Positions 15,586-23,942 of a DNA stretch of 26,858 bases are shown here, one piece after another. Source of the DNA: JBGSKY01 sp041740995 (GTDB taxonomy: Bacteria; Planctomycetota; Planctomycetia; Pirellulales; Pirellulaceae). Within the stretch, counting starts at the first letter, position 1. Each line of letters opens with the position of its first letter. The DNA is taken from NCBI GenBank assembly GCA_041740995.1, contig JBGSKY010000100.1, positions 1-26,858 on the forward strand. Reading direction: 5' to 3'. The notes below the pieces were generated by a model. It did no database searches, was not told where the DNA came from, and was given only the letters and a program-made list of their open reading frames with translations. Position numbers and translations under genes: made by a program.

Positions 15586-17055
15586 ATGAACATCTTTACA
15601 TTCCTAATTATTCTGGCAGGTACCGGGCAGATCTCAATGCCGGGTTCATCGGTTGTGCTTGACGAAGCTCAAGGTCGCGACGGTTGGAGGCTGCGAAATG
15701 ACCAGTCCTTGACTTACATCATTCAGGCGTCGCCGGAGACGGCTAAAGCCATGGCAGCCGGCCAGGAGATGAAGCTTAATGTACCCGAATATGTTCAGCC
15801 GTTTGTTTCCGAGGTTATCGTTCGTATCGGCGTCGGTCCAGTCGAACGCAACCCACCGATTGAAGTCTTGCAAGAACAAGCTCGCCAGGCGGCAAATGGT
15901 CCGGCATCAATGACGTTGAACAATCGTGGTACCGGAGGCTTTGCAACGATCGATCGCGAGGTTTCCGCCAGCGACCCACTGCGTACGGCCAGCCAGAATA
16001 GTTTTGCGTTACCGAACCAATCCAACGGTGGCAATCCAGCTTTAGCACCGAATCCATATCGAGAAACTGGCCTGCCAGCAATTCCAACCGTTTCGGCAAG
16101 CCAATTGCCATACAACAATCCAGCTCTGGGAAATAACAATCTCCCAAATTCCAGCAACGCGAACTTGTCGCCAAACAATCCAGCTTACCGGACCGCTGCG
16201 CCGAGCAATCCGGCATTGGGCGGCACGAATTATAACAATGGTAGCAACGCGAGCAGCTTTCCTCCAAGCACTTCAACCTACCCAAACACGTCGCAGCAGC
16301 CACCGAACCCTTACGTCAACAGCAACTACAACACATCTAGCCTTACCAACGGCAATCGCAACGTGGACCCTCCGTCTTACAATTCAAATGTTCGTGGTGA
16401 TGGTTTTCAAAATGACGCGAATAATCCGTACGCGATCACTTCGAACAATGAAACTTATCAACGTTACGGCAATGGCAACGGTGCATATCCGGCCAACGGC
16501 GGAAACTTTGGCGGCTCCACGTTGACCTCGACCAGCCCATTTCGAAATGATTCGGCCGTCACACCGCAACCTCAATACGGAAACTATCAGCCGTCGACTT
16601 ATAATGATCCGGGGCGTCTCAGCAATCGTGAGTATTCGACGACAGATAATCGATATTTGGAATCGAGTCGAAATCGCGAAGAATACCAACCGAGCAGCTA
16701 TTCATCTAGTCGGTTGGCCGACAACTCGACGCGTAATTTAGGTGCTAGCGATAGCGAACTTCGTCGACTAGCGGATGAACGTCGGCGGCTAGATGATACG
16801 CTGTATGATGACCGCGAAGTCGCTTCCAAATTGGAGAAACAGCGCGAAGCTTTCAACGCCGAATTGACCAAGCAACTTCGCGAAAAAGATGAACTGTTCA
16901 AAAAGGAATCGGCATCTAAAAACTTTATCTTCCAATTCTTGTTCTTGTTGTCGTTAGTGCTGAACTGCTATTTAGCCGTCTTGATGCAGAAGCTCTTCCA
17001 GCGTTACCGCAACCTTCAAGCCAACGCCCGGAACACGATCAGCCTCGCGACCTAG
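15586..17055 (+). CDS. Asn/Pro-rich protein with coiled coil and C-terminal membrane helix, function unknown
   Basis: I do not recognise a named family. The 489-residue protein has a hydrophobic N-terminus (MNIFTFLIILAGTG), possibly a signal sequence without basic residues, and a small folded region (about 30-90). A long low-complexity stretch (about 120-385) is rich in Asn, Pro, Ser, Tyr and Gly, with recurring NPA and NPY motifs (NNPALG, NNPAY, SNPALGG, PNPYV, NNPYA). A charged helical segment (about 389-445, from SELRRLADERRRLDD) has coiled-coil character. A membrane helix (about 447-467, FIFQFLFLLSLVLNCYLAVLM) precedes a short basic tail. The layout suggests an envelope protein with a flexible extracytoplasmic region anchored at its C-terminus. 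Structural or surface roles are guesses. The start is set by a strong ribosome binding site. Confidence 0.85.
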   Translation: MNIFTFLIILAGTGQISMPGSSVVLDEAQGRDGWRLRNDQSLTYIIQASPETAKAMAAGQEMKLNVPEYVQPFVSEVIVRIGVGPVERNPPIEVLQEQARQAANGPASMTLNNRGTGGFATIDREVSASDPLRTASQNSFALPNQSNGGNPALAPNPYRETGLPAIPTVSASQLPYNNPALGNNNLPNSSNANLSPNNPAYRTAAPSNPALGGTNYNNGSNASSFPPSTSTYPNTSQQPPNPYVNSNYNTSSLTNGNRNVDPPSYNSNVRGDGFQNDANNPYAITSNNETYQRYGNGNGAYPANGGNFGGSTLTSTSPFRNDSAVTPQPQYGNYQPSTYNDPGRLSNREYSTTDNRYLESSRNREEYQPSSYSSSRLADNSTRNLGASDSELRRLADERRRLDDTLYDDREVASKLEKQREAFNAELTKQLREKDELFKKESASKNFIFQFLFLLSLVLNCYLAVLMQKLFQRYRNLQANARNTISLAT

Positions 17056-17132
17056 TGCTTCAGACGAATTCAATAACAGGGCGTCTGATCTCGCCAGAGA
17101 TCGGACGCACTTCAAATGTGATTGAAGCACTA
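17053..17132. terminator. Bidirectional terminator-like nested palindrome
   Basis: Between the convergent ends of the Asn/Pro-rich gene and folD lies a 12-bp stem, GCGTCTGATCTC (17081-17092) and GAGATCGGACGC (17097-17108), with one G-T wobble and a 4-base loop GCCA. It is nested inside a perfect 10-bp outer repeat, TAGTGCTTCA (17053-17062) and TGAAGCACTA (17123-17132). There is no U tract next to the stem, so it may stop transcription by structure or protect both mRNA ends. Confidence 0.6.
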
Positions 17133-17164
17133 GAGCATCGTCGAATCACAAGGCCTGGACCTCT

Positions 17165-18046
17165 TTAATCATCGGCCGCTTGTTTGGCGGCCTGAAATGT
17201 GTTGTGCAGGAGCATGGCAATGGTCAGCGGGCCAATGCCGCCAGGGACGGGGGTGATTGAACCGGCGACTTGGATGGCTGACTGGAAATCGACATCGCCA
17301 CAAAGGCCACTGGCGGTTTGATTGATACCGACGTCGATCACGCAACTGCCTGGCTTGATCATCGATCCGTTAATCGCGTTGGGCCGACCAATGGCAACGA
17401 TCAGAATGTCTGCTTGCCGCGTGATCGAACCGAGATCTTTCGTCTTGGAATGACAAATCGTGACTGTCGCGTTGGCGTTGTCACCACCAAACGGGCCAGT
17501 ACTCTGAGCCAACATCATCGCGATCGGTTTGCCAACAATGTCACTTCGGCCAACGACCACGACATGCTGGCCAGAAAGCTGAATTTTCGAGCGGCCAAGT
17601 AACTGCTGGATGCCGTGCGGCGTGCATGGTAAATATCTAGGTCGCCCTTGGCTCATCAGACCGACGTTGACTGGTGAAAAGCAATCGACATCCTTCGCCG
17701 GGGCGACTCGGTCTAAAACACGTCGTGTGTCGATCGATGCAGGCAGCGGTAATTGGACCAAAATACCATGGCAATTTTCGTCCGCGTTGAGCTGGTCGAT
17801 CGTATCGAGCAATGCTGTTTCGGTCGTCTCGCGAGGCATCCGGATGACCTCACCAGCCATTCCCGCCTTGCGACAAGCTACCTCTTTGTTACGAACATAA
17901 ACTTGGCTGGCCGGATCGTCGCCCACGAGTATCGCGTGCAAAGTTGGCGTGACTCCAGTACGCTCAACCAGCGCTGCGACTTCGAGGGCGATTTCTTCGC
18001 GGATCGTGGCTGCGATTGCTTTTCCATCTAGGATTTTTGCAGGCAT
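17165..18046 (-). CDS. folD: Methylenetetrahydrofolate dehydrogenase / cyclohydrolase
   Basis: Bifunctional cytoplasmic enzyme interconverting 5,10-methylene-, methenyl- and 10-formyl-tetrahydrofolate with NADP. Visible motifs: the folate site YVRNKEVACRKAGM with catalytic Lys54, GILVQLPLP, DVDCFSPVN, the dinucleotide loop GRSDIVGKP and the C-terminal PVPGGIGPLTIAML. I choose ATG 18046 (MPAKILDGKAIA), which matches the usual FolD N-terminus and gives 293 residues. The frame is open to a TTG at 18082, which adds 12 residues of no known role. It diverges from cysI and is convergent with the upstream membrane-protein gene across a hairpin. Confidence 0.95.
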   Translation of the reverse strand: MPAKILDGKAIAATIREEIALEVAALVERTGVTPTLHAILVGDDPASQVYVRNKEVACRKAGMAGEVIRMPRETTETALLDTIDQLNADENCHGILVQLPLPASIDTRRVLDRVAPAKDVDCFSPVNVGLMSQGRPRYLPCTPHGIQQLLGRSKIQLSGQHVVVVGRSDIVGKPIAMMLAQSTGPFGGDNANATVTICHSKTKDLGSITRQADILIVAIGRPNAINGSMIKPGSCVIDVGINQTASGLCGDVDFQSAIQVAGSITPVPGGIGPLTIAMLLHNTFQAAKQAADD

Positions 18047-18218
18047 TGGCTGGGACTGTTTAAATATTGGAAACGAAATCAATCGGACTGTACGATCGAA
18101 AAGGGCAAGCTAATCGTAATTTTTACTGTCGCCTAGCGGTAGGACTTGCGGTTATTTCCTTTTAGAGATTAGCGTTGATAACGATTGCGTTGACCTGTTT
18201 GCTTACGGCGGTAATCTC

Positions 18219-18224
18219 TATAAT
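18219..18224 (+). promoter_or_regulatory. Candidate -10 element for cysI
   Basis: A perfect TATAAT lies 59 bases before the cysI ATG in the folD-cysI divergent region. The nearest good -35 (TTGACC, 18190-18195) is 23 bases away, which is too far. At 17-base spacing only a poor match (TGTTTG, 18196-18201) is found. An activator-dependent promoter would fit this, but that is inference. Confidence 0.35.
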
Positions 18225-18283
18225 TTACGCTAGTCGTCTTAAAAGATCGCAAGTTCAGTTCTACGGAAAAACTCGAAGTTAGT

Positions 18284-19999
18284 ATGTCAGAAGAAAAGCT
18301 AAGCCCCGTCGAAGGTATCAAGTCGGAGAGCCGTTACTTGAGAGGATCAATCGCTGCCGAATTAAGTCAAGAGACGGCGAAATTCGAAAAAGGCGATGTC
18401 CAGCTACTCAAATTCCATGGCACTTACCAGCAAGACGACCGCGAACAGCGAGTAGCCGTTGAGGGTGGCAAAAGCCAGAAGGCGCATAGCTTTATGGTCC
18501 GCAGCCGCATTCCGGCTGGGATTATGACCTCGGAGCAACTGATCGCTCATCTCGATTTGGCCGATGAAATCGGAAATACCACCGTGAAGGTCACGACGCG
18601 GCAAGGCATTCAGTTGCATGGGATCATCAAATCAGATTTGAAGAAATGTATCCGTCGAATCAACGATGTTGCATTGAGCACTCTGTCTGCTTGCGGAGAC
18701 GTCAATCGAAACGTGATGGCCTGCCCTGCACCGTTTAAAGATTCCATTCGCCCAACAATCCAGAAGCTGGCTTACGATCTAGCGATGCACTTGGCGCCTC
18801 AAACCAAGGCCTATTACGAACTTTGGCTGACCGACGACGAAAATGGAACGAAAGAATTGGTCGGGGGCAGTGATGAGGAAATTGAACCAATTTACGGCAA
18901 GGTCTACTTGCCGCGAAAATTTAAGACCGCGATCGCGATACCAAACGACAATTGTGTCGATGTCTACACAAATTGCTTGGGCTTTATTGCCGTCATTCGA
19001 AATGGCGAAGTCGTGGGCTACAACGTTTGCGTCGGCGGCGGTCTGGGAACGACTCCGGCAAACAAAAAGACACAGCCACTGCTTGCTCGTCGAATGGCCT
19101 ATGTGACCAATGAGCAAGCCGTTGGAGTGGCCGAAGCAGTTGTCAAAGTGCAACGTGACTTTGGAAATCGTGCCGATCGAAAAGTTGCCCGCTTAAAGTA
19201 TCTAATCGCCGAACGCGGTGTCGAATGGTTCCGCACCAAAGTCGAAGAGTATTATGGTGAGAAACTGCAAGATTGTACCTCTGATGATGTGACCGAGCAC
19301 GATGATCATATCGGTTGGTCCGAGCAGGGCGACGGGATGTGGTTCTACGGTTTCAACGTTGAGAATGGTCGCTTGTACGATGACGAAAATCGGAAATGGA
19401 AGTCAGCACTGCGTCAAATTTGCAGTGAGCTGAAACCTGAGATCCGATTGACCGCACACCAGAGCATCTTGTTTTGCAATATCAAACCGGAAGACAAAGC
19501 TCGACTGGAAGCAATCATCAAGGGAAACCATTTGCCGCTGTCCGAAGAAATCAGCAACGTTCGCCGTTGGAGCATCGCATGCGTTGCGCTTCCAACCTGT
19601 TCATTGGCAATTACTGATGCCGAACGCGTTCTGCCGGACGTTATCAATCAGATGGAGGCGGAACTCGCCAGCTTGGGTTTGGCAGACGAGAAATTTACTG
19701 TCCGAATGACTGGCTGCCCAAATGGTTGCGCGCGACCTTATAATGCCGACATCGGTTTGGTTGGCAAAGCCAAGGGCAAATATACGCTGTTCTTGGGCGG
19801 AACACGTTTAGGAACTCGCCTGGCAACAATTTATAAGGATTTGGTGCCGCTGGAAGAAATTGTCCCGACGTTGCGTCCGTTGTTTACCGCCTTCCGAGAT
19901 CAACGGCATCCACAAGAGAGCTTTGGCGATTTCTGTAATCGTATGGGCAACGATCGCTTATCAGCCCTAGGTGAGAAACCTGCTCTCGCAACGGCGTAG
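18284..19999 (+). CDS. cysI: Assimilatory sulfite reductase, siroheme / [4Fe-4S] hemoprotein
   Basis: Six-electron reduction of sulfite to sulfide for cysteine synthesis. The 571-residue length and motif order closely follow E. coli CysI (570 residues): NYLRG-like RYLRGSIAAEL, KFHGTYQQDDR, RSRIPAGI, NRNVMACPAP, YLPRKFKTAIAIP and VGGGLGTT. The cluster/siroheme ligands are C433 and C439 (CVALPTC) and C478 and C482 (TGCPNGC). Sulfite-binding basic residues are kept (Arg in RSRIP, Arg142, Lys212, Lys214). PRKFK favours sulfite over nitrite reductase, which normally has PRKWN. No CysJ flavoprotein gene is adjacent, so the electron donor may be ferredoxin or a distant CysJ. Confidence 0.93.
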   Translation: MSEEKLSPVEGIKSESRYLRGSIAAELSQETAKFEKGDVQLLKFHGTYQQDDREQRVAVEGGKSQKAHSFMVRSRIPAGIMTSEQLIAHLDLADEIGNTTVKVTTRQGIQLHGIIKSDLKKCIRRINDVALSTLSACGDVNRNVMACPAPFKDSIRPTIQKLAYDLAMHLAPQTKAYYELWLTDDENGTKELVGGSDEEIEPIYGKVYLPRKFKTAIAIPNDNCVDVYTNCLGFIAVIRNGEVVGYNVCVGGGLGTTPANKKTQPLLARRMAYVTNEQAVGVAEAVVKVQRDFGNRADRKVARLKYLIAERGVEWFRTKVEEYYGEKLQDCTSDDVTEHDDHIGWSEQGDGMWFYGFNVENGRLYDDENRKWKSALRQICSELKPEIRLTAHQSILFCNIKPEDKARLEAIIKGNHLPLSEEISNVRRWSIACVALPTCSLAITDAERVLPDVINQMEAELASLGLADEKFTVRMTGCPNGCARPYNADIGLVGKAKGKYTLFLGGTRLGTRLATIYKDLVPLEEIVPTLRPLFTAFRDQRHPQESFGDFCNRMGNDRLSALGEKPALATA

Positions 20000-20247
20000 A
20001 TCCGACGTTGTACCTCAAGATTGCCACCCAGCTTGAGTGTTACAAACCGAAAACACCAAGCTTCGGCTTCTCCGGTCAATAGTATTGATTCGCTGTCAAA
20101 TTTGTCCTGAAATTGACCTGAGCGAACCGTTTTTATTCGAAAAAGCCGACTGAAAGCGTTCGGTGTTCGATTCTACGGAATATGCTGTGCTTACGTACAA
20201 TTGATTTGTGCGGCCGTTTATTTGCATTTCTCGTCGCTCGCAGCAAC

Positions 20248-21741
20248 ATGACTGAACAAGAATTCCTTTCCCACTACCAACTCTCACGCAATCCGTTCGC
20301 TGACGAAGACGCACAGACTGACGCGGTTTTCAAGAACCATTGCATTACGGCATCGTTCCACCCAGCTTGGAGTAAGGTCTATGGTGATCCGACCGAACCG
20401 GCGACAGCGATCGTTTTGGGCGCGAAAGGTTCCGGGAAGACAGCGATGCGTTTGCAGTTAATCGAGCATCTCAGTCGTCATAACCAAGACAACCCAACCA
20501 AACGAGTTTTCTTTGTCGAGTACGACGATTTCAATCGGTATCTAGGACCCTTCGAACAAACACTTTCTAGACGTACAAAGGGCAAGCCGGAGAAGGTCTT
20601 GGAGTCGTTGCGTTTGTGGGATCACATGGATGCAATACTTTGCGAGTCGGTAACGAAGCTGGTCGATTTGGCTTTGGAAGTCAACCCAGACAAAGACCCA
20701 GCCAATCCAGTAAACCCAAAGCTTTTTAATGGACTCGACCGCGCCCAGCAGCGAGACTTTTTGTTGTTAGCGGCATGCTACGATCAATCGCGGCAGGGAA
20801 CTTTTTTGAGCCGCTGGGACCGTTTGCGACGTCGATTGCGGTTTGGCAATCTCTCGGTTTGGCGAAGCTGGACGATCGGACTTTTCGGTACTTTAATCGC
20901 AATCGCCATAAGTATCGCGTTAGCGAGAAACAACATCTTGACTGCCAAAACTGCGATCATTATTGGATTGATACTCAGTGCGGCAAGCTGGGTTTATTAC
21001 CTTGCTCGATTCGCAAAGCACTTTTGGCTGGCACGAAAGGTCATTTCTGTTGTTCGCGTTGGACGACGTGAGATTCGTTCACTGCGAAGAGCGCTGATGC
21101 AAGTACCGCCCGAAGAGTTGGCTGCCCAGCCACTGCCGATTGCAATGCGAACCGACGATCGATACGCGATGCTAGAAAAGCTACAAGTATTGCTTCGCAG
21201 TTTGCAATTCCTAGGGCTGATCGTATTAATCGATCGCGTCGATGAACCTGAATTCGTAAACGGTCAACCGGAGCGAATGAAGTCACTCTTTTGGCCGTTG
21301 CTAGACAACAAATTATTGAAGCATCCTGGACTGGGACTAAAGATGCTTTTACCAAGCGAACTTCAATATTTCATGGATCGAGAATCAAAGGAATTTGACG
21401 AGCGTGCTCGCTTAGACAAACAAAATGTTGTTCGTAATTTCGACTGGACCGGTGAAGCGCTTTACGAATTGGTCTCGGCCCGAATGGCTGCCTGCGCCAT
21501 CAATGATGCCAAACCGACACTGCGTGAGATGATTGATCCAGCAATTTCGGACCCGCGATTGATATCGTCGATGCAGTCACTGAGAACACCACGATCGCTA
21601 TTCAGATTCCTTTTTCGACTGGTGGTTGAACACTGCAAGCGTTCGCGGGCAGATGAGCCGAAAATGGTAATCGCCAGCGACCTATATGAGTCCACGCTAG
21701 CGGTTTATCAAAGCGAACTGAGCCGCGCGAACGTTTCTTAG
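20248..21741 (+). CDS. P-loop ATPase with two membrane helices inserted between Walker A and B
   Basis: A 497-residue protein (from ATG 20248) beginning EQEFLSHYQLSRNPFADEDA, a layout common at the start of AAA/ExeA-like ATPases. Walker A is GAKGSGKT (58-65); a Walker B-like strand is GLIVLIDRVDEPE (about 323-335). Between them are two hydrophobic helices (about 206-227 and 234-253) flanked by very basic segments (RWDRLRRRLR, RREIRSLRRAL). Membrane helices inside a P-loop domain are known from KAP-family NTPases, so a distant link is possible but not shown. I do not recognise a specific family or role. The frame opens at ATG 20182, but the 22 extra residues precede the conserved-looking start; neither ATG has a strong ribosome binding site. 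It stands alone, with about 250-270 bases of empty sequence on each side. Confidence 0.85.
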   Translation: MTEQEFLSHYQLSRNPFADEDAQTDAVFKNHCITASFHPAWSKVYGDPTEPATAIVLGAKGSGKTAMRLQLIEHLSRHNQDNPTKRVFFVEYDDFNRYLGPFEQTLSRRTKGKPEKVLESLRLWDHMDAILCESVTKLVDLALEVNPDKDPANPVNPKLFNGLDRAQQRDFLLLAACYDQSRQGTFLSRWDRLRRRLRFGNLSVWRSWTIGLFGTLIAIAISIALARNNILTAKTAIIIGLILSAASWVYYLARFAKHFWLARKVISVVRVGRREIRSLRRALMQVPPEELAAQPLPIAMRTDDRYAMLEKLQVLLRSLQFLGLIVLIDRVDEPEFVNGQPERMKSLFWPLLDNKLLKHPGLGLKMLLPSELQYFMDRESKEFDERARLDKQNVVRNFDWTGEALYELVSARMAACAINDAKPTLREMIDPAISDPRLISSMQSLRTPRSLFRFLFRLVVEHCKRSRADEPKMVIASDLYESTLAVYQSELSRANVS

Positions 21742-22015
21742 ATCGATGCGGACTTGTGTTTTCGCCAGTCTTGGACACGCAGGCCGATTACGCCGCGGTA
21801 AATCCCTGCCTGATTTCGGATTATCCCATTGAGAAATTGCCAAGATCCGGCTTTTTGTCAGCGGAATATCGATTCAAAGTCAATCAGCAACTACAATTTA
21901 GTAGGTCCGGAGTTGCACGAGGTTCTGAGTTAAGTTTGCAACTTTATGGTCAATGGCGCATTTTGAACTAATTCGCCTCGGTTTACGACTCGTTTGTTAA
22001 ATAGGTTTCCTCGTC

Positions 22016-23602
22016 ATGCTACGAACTCTCATCCTTCTGGCGCTAACCTTCCTGCCAGCCATTTCGCTGATCGCGCAAGACAATTTGCCAACTGTCGAAG
22101 AGGCAAAGCTGCTGGGTTTGGAAGTTCACTGGATCACCAATTCGGAGAAATTTCAGCCAAACGTTGGAATACCATCGGCTCGTCTTTGGCCTGACTCCAA
22201 AGCGAAAGAGGAATACATCACGCTACGCATCGGAAAGCGTATTGTTGCGAGAATCGATGCCTCGCAAAAAAGCGTTGACTACGCTCGATATCGCGTCTTG
22301 GATTTAAATACCGTCGATCCAGGTAAACCGATCGGCATGGAAGGGGCTCGAGCGATTGCGAAAGTCATCGTTGAACAATATCGGGTACTCGGTCGTGAAG
22401 TCATCGCTACCGAGACGATTCAAGCGAAGACGTTTTTAGCAACGCTTTCTGACACCGGCGGCGTGCACTTGCTTGATGCTGAGACTGGCGAAAAGCTTTG
22501 GTTAAACTCAATCGGTGATCCGCGTCTGCCATGCGTTGGCCCGGCGATCGATGACAACTATGTCGTTGCACTTAATGGATCGAGTTTGTATTTCCTGAGC
22601 CGAGAAAATGGATCGATCTTGAACGAGCGAAAGATTTCAAACAGCGTTGCAGCAATGCCGCAGATGCTCGGCGACACTGTCTTTGTTCCCATGCTCGACG
22701 GAACGATTGCTGGCTTCAACAAAGAGACAGGCACGATTGGCGAACAAACATTGCATTTCACTGGTGCTCTAAGGGTTGAACCAGCCGTGTCGGCTGATAA
22801 CAAATTCATCATTTGGCCGAACAAGAATCATTTGTATACCGCACGGATGGGCGAAACCTTCGAATTGTGGAGTCGGTTGCAAACGCTTGGCGACATTCCC
22901 AATCCGGTAACGATTTTACCCGACGGATTTATCGCCGTTAATTCGGAGGGAACCGTCTTACGAATGAACTACGACCGCGAACAGAATATTATTTGGCGTG
23001 CCAACATCGGCCTGAACGTCTATCAACGAGCCTTTGTTGATGCAACGCATGTCGTCCTGACGACTGCCACCGGATACGTTGTCTGTCTAGATTTGGAAAC
23101 CGGTAAACAGCTTTGGAAAAATCGAGTGCCCGGCGTTGCGCGTGCTCTTACATTGACCAGCAAAGCGGCCTACTTTCAAGATTTCAACAACGGCTTGATC
23201 GCCGTAAGCATGGAAGATGGCGCCGTCATTGGCAGAATTAGCAAAACGCTGGCTGCTGGGATCGAGAACATTTATACCGACCGCATATACCTACGCGCGA
23301 CCAATGGCAAGCTGATGTGTATGCGAGAATTTGAAAATGTTGCACCTGTCTTTTTGCCAGTCGTTGACGTAATTCGGGGACAAGCTCCACCAGAAAATAG
23401 CCAATTGAAAGACGACGATAAGGCGTCGTTAAAAGAGAACAAAGACGACGATTTCATGAACCAGCCGCCGAAAACGGACACTCCAAAGTCGACGAATCCT
23501 TTTGAAGGAAACCCGTTCGGCGGGGACAATCCGTTCGGCGGCAGCAATCCATTTGGAGCCGGAGCGACCGAGTCTGATTCTTCCAATCCTTTTGGCAATT
23601 GA
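22016..23602 (+). CDS. Exported PQQ-like beta-propeller protein with C-terminal NPF repeats
   Basis: A 528-residue protein with a clear signal peptide (MLRTLILLALTFLPAISLIAQ). The bulk forms PQQ/WD-like propeller blades, seen as repeated segments such as GGVHLLDAETGEKLWL, GSSLYFLSRENGSIL, GTIAGFNKETGTI, GYVVCLDLETGKQLW and NGLIAVSMEDGAVIG. Such blades resemble BamB and dehydrogenase propellers, but PQQ- or metal-binding residues cannot be assigned, so a binding or scaffold role is more likely than an enzyme. After an acidic linker (about 450-480), the last 35 residues hold five NPF motifs (NPFEG NPFGG NPFGG NPFGA NPFGN). The protein is expected in the periplasm or outer compartment. It is convergent with a lipoprotein gene. 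Confidence 0.88.
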   Translation: MLRTLILLALTFLPAISLIAQDNLPTVEEAKLLGLEVHWITNSEKFQPNVGIPSARLWPDSKAKEEYITLRIGKRIVARIDASQKSVDYARYRVLDLNTVDPGKPIGMEGARAIAKVIVEQYRVLGREVIATETIQAKTFLATLSDTGGVHLLDAETGEKLWLNSIGDPRLPCVGPAIDDNYVVALNGSSLYFLSRENGSILNERKISNSVAAMPQMLGDTVFVPMLDGTIAGFNKETGTIGEQTLHFTGALRVEPAVSADNKFIIWPNKNHLYTARMGETFELWSRLQTLGDIPNPVTILPDGFIAVNSEGTVLRMNYDREQNIIWRANIGLNVYQRAFVDATHVVLTTATGYVVCLDLETGKQLWKNRVPGVARALTLTSKAAYFQDFNNGLIAVSMEDGAVIGRISKTLAAGIENIYTDRIYLRATNGKLMCMREFENVAPVFLPVVDVIRGQAPPENSQLKDDDKASLKENKDDDFMNQPPKTDTPKSTNPFEGNPFGGDNPFGGSNPFGAGATESDSSNPFGN

Positions 23603-23654
23603 TTTGCCGTACGAAGGCAACTCTCAACTTCAGATGTACTAGAAAAACCAGCGA

Positions 23655-23942
23655 TTAGAATTCCAACGGCTCCTCTTCGAAGACCGGTTCCAAGCTCTCG
23701 ATAGCTTGTTCCTCTGTACTCGGCATGTACTCTTCGTCGCTGTAATATTCGTCGCCTGGATTGCCAGTTCCCATCAAAGCTGGATCGCTGAAAACTGATC
23801 CAACGCGTCCATATTGCTGATCCATTCGCGGTGTTCGTGAACCGTAAGTTGCGTAATCGTGATCGAACGGCGAGCAACAAAGTGCGCAACCACTTGCCCC
23901 AAAGCATGAAGCGATAGCAATTAGCAGCAGCGAATTTCGCAT
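23655..23942 (-). CDS. Small predicted lipoprotein of planctomycete type
   Basis: A 95-residue protein with a lipoprotein signal: MRNSLLLIAIASCFGASGC, where Cys19 would be lipidated after the lipobox ASGC. Cysteines follow closely (CALCCSPFD). RVGSVFSDPALMGTG resembles small secreted proteins I associate with Pirellulaceae. The C-terminal third is strongly acidic (EDE-rich, ending EEEPLEF). No catalytic motif is seen. It is convergent with the propeller gene, with 52 bases between stops. The ATG at 23942 starts directly at the signal peptide. Confidence 0.75.
   Translation of the reverse strand: MRNSLLLIAIASCFGASGCALCCSPFDHDYATYGSRTPRMDQQYGRVGSVFSDPALMGTGNPGDEYYSDEEYMPSTEEQAIESLEPVFEEEPLEF

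Noticed and set aside
18284..19999. Ferredoxin-nitrite reductase as the identity of this gene
   Set aside because: The order and spacing of motifs follow CysI, and the substrate motif reads PRKFK rather than the PRKWN common in nitrite reductases.
21756..21971. 71-residue plus-strand frame between the ATPase and propeller genes
   Set aside because: It has a non-ATG start, no ribosome binding site and no domain-like features, and could be chance.
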